Part shown: positions 17,108 to 24,755 of the stretch, one piece after another
Layout of the letters: every line of letters begins with the position of its first letter
How positions within the stretch are numbered: the stretch's first letter is position 1
NCBI GenBank assembly: GCA_012103575.1
Contig: WLWN01000002.1
Location: forward strand, 1-39,385
DNA: 39,385 bases
Direction: 5' to 3'
Source of the DNA: Kiritimatiellia bacterium
GTDB taxonomy: Bacteria > Verrucomicrobiota > Kiritimatiellia > WLWN01
The notes under the pieces: model-generated
What the model saw: the letters and a program-made list of their open reading frames with translations, nothing else
Database searches by the model: none
Told to the model about the DNA's origin: nothing
Made by a program: the position numbers and the translations under genes

Positions 17108-18123
17108 TAAAATAACCAGTGGTGCATTTAGGCGATGACAATTTTGAGATTATTGATGTGATTCCCATTGCGCTGATTGAACCATTGCATAAGAGTGAGT
17201 GCGGTGACCTTTGAAACGATGCGTGTGGTCAGTCCAGTAAAAGATTTGGCGTAATTTCTTCGGATCATAAATTGGTCGCATAACTGAGAGTAAAGAGTTT
17301 CAATTCGTTTCCTGGCCTTCCTCAAGATCGGATTGAAGGGCTCAAAGTTAGGCTGATTGCGTCGCTGCGGTGTGGCAAGCCGAATGGCTTTTTTCTCAAA
17401 CAAGTCCTCCTGCCATTGCTGACTCAGATATCCTTTGTCACCGATCAACACACAGTGCGCAAACTGAGTCTTCACCTCTTCAAGGTAGTGGATATCATGG
17501 ACAGAAGCTTGCGTAATATCAAAGGCTTGGAATACACCATCGGAAGAACAAACGGCATGAAACTTATAGCCAAAGTAGGTGGTTTTTTGTGCCGCGCAAT
17601 AACCGTAGTCGGGAGAGACTTCAACCGTGTCACGGCAAATTCTAGATCGCTTAGCCCGGCTAAACCGACAAACTTCCAAGGGCATACTATCGATAATATG
17701 GTGCTGGCGATCTACTGTCATCTGGTTGGTTATCATCTGTCTGAATTGCTCGATCTTAAAGGCGAGCCTTCGCCGCCTGCGATTGTGCACGGAGCGTTCA
17801 ATCTTCGCTTTGATAGCGTGGGGTATTCGCTTGAATAAATAGCGTTCTGAGTCGATCCCTAGGCTTTCAGCAGCGAGGCTAAACGCAATCAGTTGTTTGT
17901 CGGTGAGTCGAGGTAGTCGAATTTGGTTAAGGTAATAGTCTTGTGCATCCAATTCGTGCAATAGGGCTTCTATTTTGTTATAACTGCTGTGTAAGTTGCT
18001 CATATCATTATGTTTTTTGGTCGAAACGCAATGATAAACCAATACGGTTAATGAGCAGCTTACTTTTACTCCTTTTTTAATAATTCCCAAATGCACCACC
18101 CAAATGCACCACGGGTTAAAATA
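17108..18123 (-). mobile_element. IS982-family insertion sequence with 7-bp target duplication
   Basis: The element proper is 17115-18116 (1002 bp). The left end reads ACCAGTGGTGCATTTAGG, and the right end complement reads ACCCGTGGTGCATTTGGG. TAAAATA is duplicated at 17108-17114 and 18117-18123. Length, ACC ends and transposase are all typical of IS982. The right terminus has a short internal duplication of CCAAATGCACCAC. Confidence 0.95.
17128..18003 (-). CDS. IS982-family transposase
   Basis: Starting at the ATG at 18003 gives 291 residues, the normal IS982 length; upstream starts would add 51 non-family residues. Conserved blocks are visible: KIERSVHNRRRRRL, IIDSMPLEVCRFSRAKRSRIC (with an expected catalytic Asp), GYCAAQKTTYFGYKFHAVC, DITQASVHDIHYLEE, LIGDKGYLSQQWQ and RKRIETLYSQLCDQFMIRRN. 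The gene is intact. It is inserted in an unknown gene in the opposite orientation. Confidence 0.95.
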   Translation of the reverse strand: MSNLHSSYNKIEALLHELDAQDYYLNQIRLPRLTDKQLIAFSLAAESLGIDSERYLFKRIPHAIKAKIERSVHNRRRRRLAFKIEQFRQMITNQMTVDRQHHIIDSMPLEVCRFSRAKRSRICRDTVEVSPDYGYCAAQKTTYFGYKFHAVCSSDGVFQAFDITQASVHDIHYLEEVKTQFAHCVLIGDKGYLSQQWQEDLFEKKAIRLATPQRRNQPNFEPFNPILRKARKRIETLYSQLCDQFMIRRNYAKSFTGLTTRIVSKVTALTLMQWFNQRNGNHINNLKIVIA

Positions 18124-18491
18124 GTACCATTTGAAAGTTCCCCTGTTAGTGGTCAAGCACTAGTAGACATCATAAGAGGTGCCTCTGGTTCCGGGCTTGG
18201 GGCATGGACTGCATATACAGTAGTTGGACCATCACCACTTTTATTTATAGCAGTACCAGCGGGAATGATACTATTCGGTGCAACAATGGGCATTTCCAGA
18301 GCACTGGAAGAGGGCCTTCGAGAGAGACTTCTGGGTCTGATTTCAGGAAAAAAAGACGATCCTAGTGGAGGAGCGTCAATAGGGACTGATCCAGTAATAT
18401 CCCCTAGTTTTCCGCCAGCGAGTCCATCTCGAACGCCCACTAAACTTGGACGTAGAAATTAAGTTATACGCTTTAATCACAGTTACTTAAC

Positions 18492-18515
18492 GTTAACTTA
18501 TAGTAAAAAGTTAGT
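18492..18515. repeat. GTTAAC palindrome R4 (B form, degenerate right end)
   Basis: GTTAAC, centre TTATAGTAAAAA, then GTTAGT followed by ATTAGG. It begins 30 bp after the stop of the split unknown gene and 96 bp before the ParD start of TA module 2. Confidence 0.8.
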
Positions 18516-18525
18516 ATTAGGCTGT

Positions 18526-18578
18526 TTATCAATTTGACAAATATTGACAAATATTGACAAATATTGACAAATTGATAA
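18526..18578. promoter_or_regulatory. Operator/promoter of TA module 2: tandem decamers inside an inverted repeat
   Basis: Three exact copies of ATATTGACAA (18541-18570) follow one variant (AATTTGACAA). The tract is enclosed by a perfect 11-bp inverted repeat, TTATCAATTTG at 18526 and CAAATTGATAA at 18568. Each decamer holds a TTGACA, so promoter -35 element and regulator sites coincide; TAAGAT at 18576 could be the -10. ParD-ParE complexes autorepress at repeated sites like this. Confidence 0.7.
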
Positions 18579-18587
18579 GATGAATAT

Positions 18588-18842
18588 ATGAGCACAACAA
18601 CGATGAATATTTCTTTACCTGAACAGCTAAAGAAAAAAATACAAAGCCGAATTACTAAAGGCGACTTTAGTACACCCAGTGATTACGTTCGGCATTTAGT
18701 ACGAGAGGATTTATCCAAACAAGAAGAGCAGCTAGAACTGGCGAGGCTGATTCAAGAGGGGATAGATTCAGGTATGTCTGACAAAACAACTGAGCAATTG
18801 TTTTCTGAAATTAGAAACCGAATAAAACGTAAATCTACGTAA
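18588..18842 (+). CDS. parD: ParD-family antitoxin (TA module 2)
   Basis: This 84-residue protein has a clear ribbon-helix-helix N-terminus: TTMNISLPEQLKKKI, then GDFSTPSDYVRHLVREDL. A charged C-terminal tail follows. This is the ParD/Arc-MetJ arrangement of DNA-binding strand plus toxin-binding tail. The toxin begins one base after its stop. Repeated operator boxes upstream support autoregulation. Confidence 0.92.
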   Translation: MSTTTMNISLPEQLKKKIQSRITKGDFSTPSDYVRHLVREDLSKQEEQLELARLIQEGIDSGMSDKTTEQLFSEIRNRIKRKST

Positions 18843-18843
18843 T

Positions 18844-19143
18844 ATGAGGGTTACCTATTCGGAGCTATCAATAAATGACCTTTCCGAGATAGCAGATCAC
18901 TTGGTCGATACTGCAGGGGCAACGGTAGCCAATAAAGTTATAGGCGAAATCGAAAGAGTGATAGTAGAGGTATTATCGGAAAATCCCGATATCGGCACAG
19001 CCGTATTGCATGAGATAGAAGGGATCTTATTCTTTCCAGCAGGGCAATATCCTGTTTATCAGATTTTTTACAAAAAACGGAATGATGTGCTGGAGGTTTA
19101 TCGTGTGCTACATGGTAAACGAGATATTAAAAGCCTTCTATAA
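18844..19143 (+). CDS. parE: ParE-family toxin (TA module 2)
   Basis: This 99-residue protein has the ParE pattern, starting VTYSELSINDLSEIADHLVDTAGATVANKVIGEIE. It ends with the strands QYPVYQIFYKKRNDVLEVYRVLHGKRD and the conserved RVLHGKRD. ParE toxins poison DNA gyrase. The stop lies 5 bp before palindrome R5. Confidence 0.92.
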   Translation: MRVTYSELSINDLSEIADHLVDTAGATVANKVIGEIERVIVEVLSENPDIGTAVLHEIEGILFFPAGQYPVYQIFYKKRNDVLEVYRVLHGKRDIKSLL

Positions 19144-19148
19144 AAAAT

Positions 19149-19172
19149 GTTAACTTATGGAAAAAAGTTAAC
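19149..19172. repeat. GTTAAC palindrome R5 (A form)
   Basis: GTTAAC, centre TTATGGAAAAAA, then GTTAAC, identical to R1. It is followed by GACGGTTACCAAAAT, similar to the tracts after R1 and R3. Confidence 0.9.
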
Positions 19173-19405
19173 GACGGTTACCAAAATATGGGGTTTTCTC
19201 ACATACCCAAGCTTGGATACTTGACTATTACCATTCCGCTGGCGCGTTTGCTAACTTGGTGTTAGATAACATAGACTATCAATCTACTATGCTCATTAAC
19301 TTGCTTCACCTCCAGAATAGAACTCTCTCATTTTCCCGATATTAACGTAAGAACATAGATGTGGATAAGACTCAACAATAACCCGGTAGATTTAGGAGGT
19401 TGAAT

Positions 19406-19795
19406 ATGATTCGTTTTTTGACAGCGTTTCTCACAATGTTGATAATAGTAATTGCATTCTATGGCAATTCATCATCAAATAATCTCGGTTTTCTTCCGTC
19501 TGCATCTGAAGAGACACTGAAGATTTGCTTATCTGTTGTGGCCATGGTTATGGGAATTGTTTTCGGATCATTACATAGGCAATGGTCAGATCAAAAGGGG
19601 CCAGTATCCAGATCCAGTATTGTATCGGCTCTTAGGAGTCCAGATTTGTGGAGATCAATGCTGTTGTCGCCAATTGTATTTTCTGGTGTGTATATTTCTG
19701 CTAAAGAGCAACCAGACTATGTACTGGCGTTTGTCTTTGCTTTTCATACAGGCTTTTTTTGTGACAAAATACTAGAAAGCTGCAGAGAACCGTAA
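19406..19795 (+). CDS. Predicted small membrane protein paired with a metalloprotease
   Basis: The ATG at 19406 follows a strong GGAGG ribosome-binding site at 19395-19399; the TTG at 19400 overlaps that site and is rejected. The 129-residue protein has about four hydrophobic segments (near residues 3-20, 40-58, 88-102 and 108-122). No family is recognised. It is followed after one base by the metalloprotease gene at 19797, so the two are co-translated and may form a membrane complex. The pair lies between palindromes R5 and R6. Confidence 0.75.
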   Translation: MIRFLTAFLTMLIIVIAFYGNSSSNNLGFLPSASEETLKICLSVVAMVMGIVFGSLHRQWSDQKGPVSRSSIVSALRSPDLWRSMLLSPIVFSGVYISAKEQPDYVLAFVFAFHTGFFCDKILESCREP

Positions 19796-19796
19796 G

Positions 19797-20747
19797 ATGT
19801 TGACGAGCAAAAACTCTCGTCTAGTCTTTTTTGTATTGGCCGTTCTAACCTCTGTCACAATCTTGAGAGTTTGGTTTCCAAGTTACCCGAATTCAGATCA
19901 TCTCCTTGACTACTCTCCAGAGGCTTATTGGATCAACAAAGCCCAACATGCTCTATCTTTGCTAGGAGCCACAGAAGAATTCGTAACGATAAATCCCAGG
20001 AAAGAAACTTGGGGAATAAGGATATTTCTATTTGACTCTGAAATAAGCGATACATTCGTAAGTAAGTATAATTCTCGGTTGTGCGCCTATTTAGGGGATG
20101 GTAAAACTATAATTTGCGATATTGCTATGGTCAGGTTTTTGTCCAAGCACCTCGAACTTAGTAAGTCAGTAGAAAAGGTCGTGGAGCCAATGAGCATATC
20201 TGGAGATTATTATTACTCACATAGAATTGAATTCGGCGAAGAACTCAGTAGTGAAGAGTATGAAAATAACATCCTTTATCTTTTGACATGGGTACTTGGC
20301 CATGAGATTGGACATTTACTAGCGGGCCATAAAGGGGCTTTTCATTTCAACGATTCTTCAGTGCAACGCCTAACTGGTCGTTTAGATATACTCGAAATGA
20401 TTGAAGATATGGAGAGTCAACGTCTTGAAACCGAGGCAGACACTTTTTTGGTTAGTTTGATTGATAAATCTGAAGTTGGGACACTAGTTGAGTTTCTGGA
20501 GCTCTCACAGGACCGCCTTAACGCCGGTAAAGAATACCGTTGTAGTATGGGAAACGCTAGTGATTACCGATGTAGTTCCGAAGGACGCCCACGACCTGCC
20601 GATTTAATGGAGTTTCTGGAAACAAAGACAGGCTCTCACCCTAGGGTTCCAGATAGACTATCCAATATGTCTCGGCTGGCAAAAATTATTCAAACGTTGC
20701 AACAAAGCCCCAGCTTTAAAGAGTTAGCCGAGGAAAAGTTTAAATGA
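19797..20747 (+). CDS. Membrane-anchored zinc metalloprotease (HEXXH; M48-like)
   Basis: The 316-residue protein has an N-terminal hydrophobic anchor (residues 9-27). A zincin motif, VLGHEIGHLLAGH, gives ligands His169 and His173 with Glu170 as base, and a second motif RLETEAD (Glu213, Asp215) supplies the third ligand as in M48 peptidases. The segment of residues 30-160 is not recognised. A pair of Cys-containing turns (YRCSMGNASDYRCSSEG) may be a disulfide-linked loop. With its partner membrane protein it could be a processing or quality-control unit, or a cassette-borne defence or bacteriocin-type function; the sequence does not decide. Confidence 0.8.
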   Translation: MLTSKNSRLVFFVLAVLTSVTILRVWFPSYPNSDHLLDYSPEAYWINKAQHALSLLGATEEFVTINPRKETWGIRIFLFDSEISDTFVSKYNSRLCAYLGDGKTIICDIAMVRFLSKHLELSKSVEKVVEPMSISGDYYYSHRIEFGEELSSEEYENNILYLLTWVLGHEIGHLLAGHKGAFHFNDSSVQRLTGRLDILEMIEDMESQRLETEADTFLVSLIDKSEVGTLVEFLELSQDRLNAGKEYRCSMGNASDYRCSSEGRPRPADLMEFLETKTGSHPRVPDRLSNMSRLAKIIQTLQQSPSFKELAEEKFK

Positions 20748-20761
20748 GTTAGGCTCAAGTT

Positions 20762-20783
20762 GGCTATAAAAAAGCCTTTTTGT
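20762..20783 (+). terminator. Weak intrinsic-terminator-like hairpin
   Basis: GGCT, loop ATAAAAA, AGCC, then TTTTTG lies 15 bp after the metalloprotease stop. The stem is only four G/C-rich pairs, so it is a weak candidate. Confidence 0.35.
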
Positions 20784-20842
20784 TGATTTTATAGTCAGCA
20801 TTGTTTTAGTTGCTAATGGAGCGGTAGAGCGCCAAAACTAAT

Positions 20843-20866
20843 GCCAACTTTTCGTAAAAAGTTAAC
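20843..20866. repeat. GTTAAC palindrome R6 (B form)
   Basis: GCCAAC, centre TTTTCGTAAAAA, then GTTAAC. The centre is identical to R2. CTAAT on the left and ATTAG on the right extend the palindrome. Confidence 0.88.
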
Positions 20867-20977
20867 ATTAGGGTTATAACAAGTGAGCATTTTTACCGAT
20901 AATTGATGGGTTATTGACGTGGTCGGGTGAGATCGACCAGACCAGTTAAGAGATAATACTCGTAATTGGAGACTGAC

Positions 20978-21271
20978 ATGACCACAAGAAAAAAGTATTC
21001 GAAAGAATTCAAATTAGACGCCATTAGTTTGGTGCAGGAGCAGGGTTACAGCTGCGCTGCAGCCGCCCGCAGCTTGGGCATTAACCCCAACCTGTTAGGC
21101 CGTTGGATCAAGGAACAGAAAGCAGAGAATGGACAGGCCTTTCGAGGTCAGGGCAAGCTGACTGAAGATCAATTGGAAATACGCCGCCTGAAGGAAGAAA
21201 ATCGACAACTAAGGATGGAGAAAGAGATTTTAAAAAAGGCGACGGTCTTCTTTGCCAGAGAAACGACGTGA
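20978..21271 (+). CDS. IS3-family transposase OrfA
   Basis: Starting at the ATG at 20978 gives 97 residues with the helix-turn-helix TTRKKYSKEFKLDAISLV, then SCAAAARSLGINPNLLGRWI. A leucine zipper follows, ending LRMEKEILKKATVFFA. The AAAAAAG run in the codons for LKKA is a plausible -1 slippery site for making the OrfAB fusion. The stop overlaps the GTG of OrfB (GTGA). Confidence 0.93.
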   Translation: MTTRKKYSKEFKLDAISLVQEQGYSCAAAARSLGINPNLLGRWIKEQKAENGQAFRGQGKLTEDQLEIRRLKEENRQLRMEKEILKKATVFFARETT

Positions 21272-22146
21272 AGTACGCGTTTATCACCCAGCACAAGAAG
21301 ACTTGGCCGATTAATCCGATGTGCCGGGTTTTGGGTGTTCACCGTCAAGGTTATTATCGCTATTGCTCACGTCAAGCCTTGCAGACAAAGGATCCTAAGC
21401 ATCAGGCACAGCTTACTTTGGTGAAGGAATTGGCCCAGGCCAGTGGGGATAGTTATGGTTCCCGTCGAATGAGTGCGGCACTGAGTGTGTTGTCAGAACC
21501 CGTTGGACGCGACAAAGCCCGATCACTGATGAAAGAAGCTGACGTTTGTGTCAAGCAACGTAAGAAGTACAAGGCCACAACTAACAGCAATCACAAGAAG
21601 CCGATCTATTCGAATGTGCTCAATCGCGAATTTTCGGTCCGGAACCCGGATCAAGCTTATGTGGGTGACATTACCTATCTGTGGACTCAGGAGGGCTGGC
21701 TCTATCTGGCTGTCGTCATTGATCTGTATTCACGAAAGATCGTTGGCTGGAGTATGAGTTCACGCATGACCGCGACATTGGTTTGTGATGCCTTGACCAT
21801 GGCGATCTGGCAAAGGCACCCCAAGGCGGGTTTGATTGTCCATTCAGATCGTGGCTCACAATATGCCAGTGACCGTTATCGACAATTAGTGTCAAAGTAT
21901 GGCTTTGTCGGCAGCATGAGCCGTAAAGGCAACTGCTGGGACAACGCGGTCGCTGAAAGCTTTTTTGGAAGTTTGAAGCAAGAACGGGTTCGATGGCGGC
22001 ATTATCAAACACGTTATGAAGCTCAACAGGATGTGTTGAATTACATCACTCTGTTTTACAATGATGGCCGCCTGCATTCAACTTTGGGGTATCAAAGCCC
22101 TAATCAGTTTGAAGCGCAGGCAGTGAAACTAAAGAATGCCTCTTAA
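21268..22146 (+). CDS. IS3-family transposase OrfB (integrase core, DDE)
   Basis: This 292-residue protein starts at a GTG overlapping the OrfA stop. The rve integrase core is intact: YVGDITYLWTQEGWLYLAVVIDLYSRKIVGW (first Asp), IVHSDRGSQYAS (second Asp) and CWDNAVAESFFGSLKQE (Glu). The ending STLGYQSPNQFE is typical of the family. It should be active. Confidence 0.95.
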   Translation: MKYAFITQHKKTWPINPMCRVLGVHRQGYYRYCSRQALQTKDPKHQAQLTLVKELAQASGDSYGSRRMSAALSVLSEPVGRDKARSLMKEADVCVKQRKKYKATTNSNHKKPIYSNVLNREFSVRNPDQAYVGDITYLWTQEGWLYLAVVIDLYSRKIVGWSMSSRMTATLVCDALTMAIWQRHPKAGLIVHSDRGSQYASDRYRQLVSKYGFVGSMSRKGNCWDNAVAESFFGSLKQERVRWRHYQTRYEAQQDVLNYITLFYNDGRLHSTLGYQSPNQFEAQAVKLKNAS

Positions 22147-22286
22147 CTGGACTGGTGCGTTTGGCCCGACCACGTCATATGAACCAGAAAAACGTTTTCT
22201 TACGAAATAAGGAGAGGAAAAAATAGAGTAGGGAACTCGTTCATAAAGGCGTATAATGACAGTGAATATTTCTTTCTTTGTCCACT

Positions 22287-22544
22287 ATGGCAGCGAATAC
22301 CCAAAAGCTAGAACTCAGAGAAGACCAACAGACAATAGTGTTTGAGGTTGCTGAGCGGCTTCACCAAGACCCACAAGCGGTACTTGATAGTGTGATTGAA
22401 GAGTTGGAAGAGTCAGCGATATTGACACAGTCAGAAGCAGAAATAGATGAAGGGCAGGGGATTGATCAGGAGAGTATGAATATATTTTTTCAGGAAATGA
22501 TCGATAAAGCACAGCAACGAATTGCCACTCAATCCACTACGTGA
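22287..22544 (+). CDS. Antitoxin of TA module 3
   Basis: Starting at the ATG at 22287 gives 85 residues; a TTG three codons upstream is less likely. The protein is acidic and helical (LREDQQTIVFEVAERLHQDPQAVLDSVIEELEE) and resembles small antitoxins of the ParD/RelB kind, without a clear match to one family. A TATAAT at 22252-22257 may be its promoter -10. It overlaps the toxin start by four bases. The IS3 element lies 107 bp upstream. Confidence 0.75.
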   Translation: MAANTQKLELREDQQTIVFEVAERLHQDPQAVLDSVIEELEESAILTQSEAEIDEGQGIDQESMNIFFQEMIDKAQQRIATQSTT

Positions 22545-22828
22545 AAAAAACCGTTGTCTGGTCACCGACGGCAAAAGCAAAGCTCACGGAGCAATACAAT
22601 TACCTTCTTGAACGGAACCCCAAGGCAGCCGTCGAGGTTGTGCAGTTCATTCAAGAAAAATCTAACCTGCTTGGCGCTTTGCCAAAGCTCGGCAGAAAGC
22701 ATAAGGGGGAATTGATACGGAAACTCACCATCAGAAGATATCCGTATTCATTGATTTACCGTATTACAGATACAGAGATACGAATACTCCATTTCAAGCA
22801 TCATCGGCAGCTGAATCCAAAGATATAG
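22541..22828 (+). CDS. ParE/RelE-superfamily toxin (TA module 3)
   Basis: This 95-residue protein starts with GTG inside the antitoxin stop. It opens VVWSPTAKAKLTEQYNYLLERNPKAAVEVVQFI. The conserved strands LIRKLTIRRYPYSLIYRITDTEIRILHFKHHRQ at the end are typical of the ParE/RelE fold. The stop lies 48 bp before palindrome R7. Confidence 0.9.
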   Translation: MKKTVVWSPTAKAKLTEQYNYLLERNPKAAVEVVQFIQEKSNLLGALPKLGRKHKGELIRKLTIRRYPYSLIYRITDTEIRILHFKHHRQLNPKI

Positions 22829-22876
22829 AGAAGCTCTAAACCCCCAACATTGTCGGGGAGGCTGGTGAGGCTTAAT

Positions 22877-22900
22877 GTTAACTAATGGAAAAAAGTTAAC
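22877..22900. repeat. GTTAAC palindrome R7 (A form)
   Basis: GTTAAC, centre TAATGGAAAAAA, then GTTAAC, identical to R3. The flanks AAT and ATT extend the palindrome by three bases each side. On its right it abuts a truncated uracil-DNA glycosylase gene. Confidence 0.9.
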
Positions 22901-23314
22901 ATTGGGATGGAAGGATAGGTAATAACGCTGGGCATAAATGCCGATTGGTAAAACTAGCTGAATATCCGTTAAGTGCAGTAGAAGCCGTTCATGCCAGGTT
23001 TGTGAACATTCCGGGAGGGGAGGAAGGTCTCCTCTATCCGCTGTGCCAGGATAGCAAAAACCCATGGGGACAATGGCAATTTGTTCCTTATCATAAAAAG
23101 TATCTTTTCCTATTCCCATCCACTCTCTGAGTCGGTCACCACTGGGGTCATTGAAGGGAATGGATGTTTTATGGACTCTAATGCCTGGCGCCTGACCTGC
23201 GATTAGAATTCTTGATTGGGGGCTTGCCTGAAAAACGGGGTTTGGACCCATGGGAAGCTTATCCTTGCAAAGGCTGCAGGCTCTAATTTCATCGCATAGA
23301 GATTCAAAACTCAT
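22901..23314 (-). pseudogene. Uracil-DNA glycosylase family protein, truncated at its 3' end by the repeat array
   Basis: From the ATG at 23314 the protein matches the UDG superfamily. It has a Cys pair (CSLCKDKLPMGPNPVF), the catalytic motif ILIAGQAPG, and then PFNDPSGDRLREWMG, AIVPMGFCYPGTADRGDLPP and LVLPIGIYAQRYYL. After YYL the similarity stops, about 15 bp before palindrome R7, and the frame runs on into the reverse complement of TA module 3. The last 50 or so residues, with the HPSPxN substrate motif, are missing, so the product is probably inactive. The missing part was not found elsewhere in the window. Confidence 0.85.
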
Positions 23315-23476
23315 GTTTTATCCAAGTACTCAATGGTTAAGGTTGAACCAGGTTGATGTTGGCGCAACAACAATTGTAGGTCTATCACCGTGGTTCATGA
23401 TTACGGTGTATATCTCTGATTCATGGCTCTGTTATTAATGCCATCAGCGCCATCAATGCCATGGGCATTAACGTTA

Positions 23477-24610
23477 CTAATTTGGGCGGTCGAGATAATT
23501 TTCCATCGCTAGAAGCCCCTCATCCATTGCCATTCGCCTGAATCCTATGCGAAACCGATCCATGGGAGTATCCCCTAATGCAGAGGAATAGACACTGGAT
23601 GGCAGCAATAAAACACCGGCTTTTTCGATTAACTGTTGGGTGAAGTGCTCCACCCCATCTTTGCCCTTATATCGTGGAAACGCCATACAGGAACCCTCGG
23701 AACCTTGCCAGTCAAACAGGTCATTGTGCTTTGAAAAAAACCTGTCCAGTTTGACCAGGTTATCGTCAATGATGCGACAGTTTCGCGCGAGAATCTGCGA
23801 TCGGTTTCTGATCGCGATTTTTGTTAATCGCTCACTTGGCGCTGAATTACAGATAGAAAGATAATGTTTTGTTCTTTCCATATTGGTAAGGATGTCACGG
23901 TCGGCAGAAGCGATCCACCCGAGACGTAAGCCCGGAAGTCCGTATGCCTTTGACATAACGTTCAATGATAGCCCCCGTTCGTAGATGTCCGTGACATAGG
24001 GCAGGTGTTCCGTACCTGTTCGACCGAGTCCATTAAAGATTTCATCGCTCAGAATGTAGATGCCATGTTTACGACAGATGGATACCAGGCTATCCAATCG
24101 ATCCCTTGGTAGGATTGCCCCGGTTGGATTATGGGGAAAGTTGATCGTGAGCAATCGGGTGTTGGGTTTAATAGCTGCGGCGACTCGATCAATATCCAAT
24201 GACCAATTATCGTTGGGGTCAAGGGGTATGCCAGTGGTCTCGCAGACCGACAGTGGAAGTGATTCGTGAGACTGGTAGTTTGGAGTGATAACAATGGCGT
24301 GGCTATCGCGGTTCAGTAAGACGGTGTTTGCTGCGAAAATTCCTTCGCTAGCCCCAGCAAAACACAATATGTCATCGCTACTCCTGTGCTGATAAAGCTC
24401 CGAAATGGTTTGTCGGAGGTCTGGCGCACCGAATGTTTCCGTGTATCCTAGCCAAAGCCCCTCAAAATCTTCTCGTTCTTCCGTAGTGGCCATGGCCAAC
24501 AAGTCCCGTAAAGACATGCTTTCGGCGTCAGATGCCGTCATGTGGTGTTGCGCTTTGAATTCCCATTTTGAAAAATGGGTTTCCAGTTTAAATTCAGGAA
24601 GGGTTTTCAT
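23477..24610 (-). CDS. Class I/II PLP-dependent aminotransferase
   Basis: This 377-residue fold-type I enzyme has FAGASEGIF, the cofactor residues NFPHNPTG (Asn161) and LSDEIFNGLG (Asp189). The Schiff-base lysine 221 lies in MSKAYGLPGLRLGW, and a C-terminal arginine in RFRIGFRR binds the substrate carboxylate. It is in the broad aspartate/aromatic aminotransferase group. The amino donor is unclear; some relatives act on arginine-derived or other specialised amino acids. It stands alone between the UDG fragment and IS5 remnant, in the same direction as the UDG gene. Confidence 0.88.
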   Translation of the reverse strand: MKTLPEFKLETHFSKWEFKAQHHMTASDAESMSLRDLLAMATTEEREDFEGLWLGYTETFGAPDLRQTISELYQHRSSDDILCFAGASEGIFAANTVLLNRDSHAIVITPNYQSHESLPLSVCETTGIPLDPNDNWSLDIDRVAAAIKPNTRLLTINFPHNPTGAILPRDRLDSLVSICRKHGIYILSDEIFNGLGRTGTEHLPYVTDIYERGLSLNVMSKAYGLPGLRLGWIASADRDILTNMERTKHYLSICNSAPSERLTKIAIRNRSQILARNCRIIDDNLVKLDRFFSKHNDLFDWQGSEGSCMAFPRYKGKDGVEHFTQQLIEKAGVLLLPSSVYSSALGDTPMDRFRIGFRRMAMDEGLLAMENYLDRPN

Positions 24611-24755
24611 TTATTATGGTTTAGGAGTCTCTGCATCAATCCAGGTGAGGCAGATTGATATGAAAAACTATCAAAGTCAAGGTGCGTAACCCGGATAATA
24701 GTGGACCGTCGCAAAGCTTGGCAATCCAGAGATTGGTTATTTCTCGCTCAACAAT

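Larger units (their letters stand above)
16800..18462 (+). pseudogene. Unknown cassette gene split by an IS982 element
   Basis: The 5' part (16800-17114) and the 3' part (18124-18462) join in frame when the IS982 element and one copy of its 7-bp target duplication TAAAATA are removed. The reading passes through SRDKI-VPFESSPVSGQ. The restored protein of about 218 residues has a soluble N-terminal region and a Gly/Ala-rich hydrophobic region near GLGAWTAYTVVGPSP and LFIAVPAGMILFGATMG. That is enough for one or two membrane segments, and a basic Ser/Pro-rich tail follows. No family is recognised. It lies between palindromes Rx and R4. Confidence 0.8.
20912..22180 (+). mobile_element. IS3-family insertion sequence with TAT target duplication
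   Basis: The element proper is 20915-22177 (1263 bp). Terminal inverted repeats begin TGACGTGGTCGGG on both ends and share CAGTTAAGAG further in. TAT is present at 20912-20914 and 22178-22180, the 3-bp duplication usual for IS3 elements. It inserted between palindrome R6 and the antitoxin of TA module 3, so it separates that operon from part of its upstream region. Confidence 0.95.

Noticed and set aside
22831..22876. Intrinsic terminator after TA module 3 (CCCC...GGGG near 22842-22858)
   Set aside because: A stem is possible but no T-run follows it, so it is not reported as a terminator.
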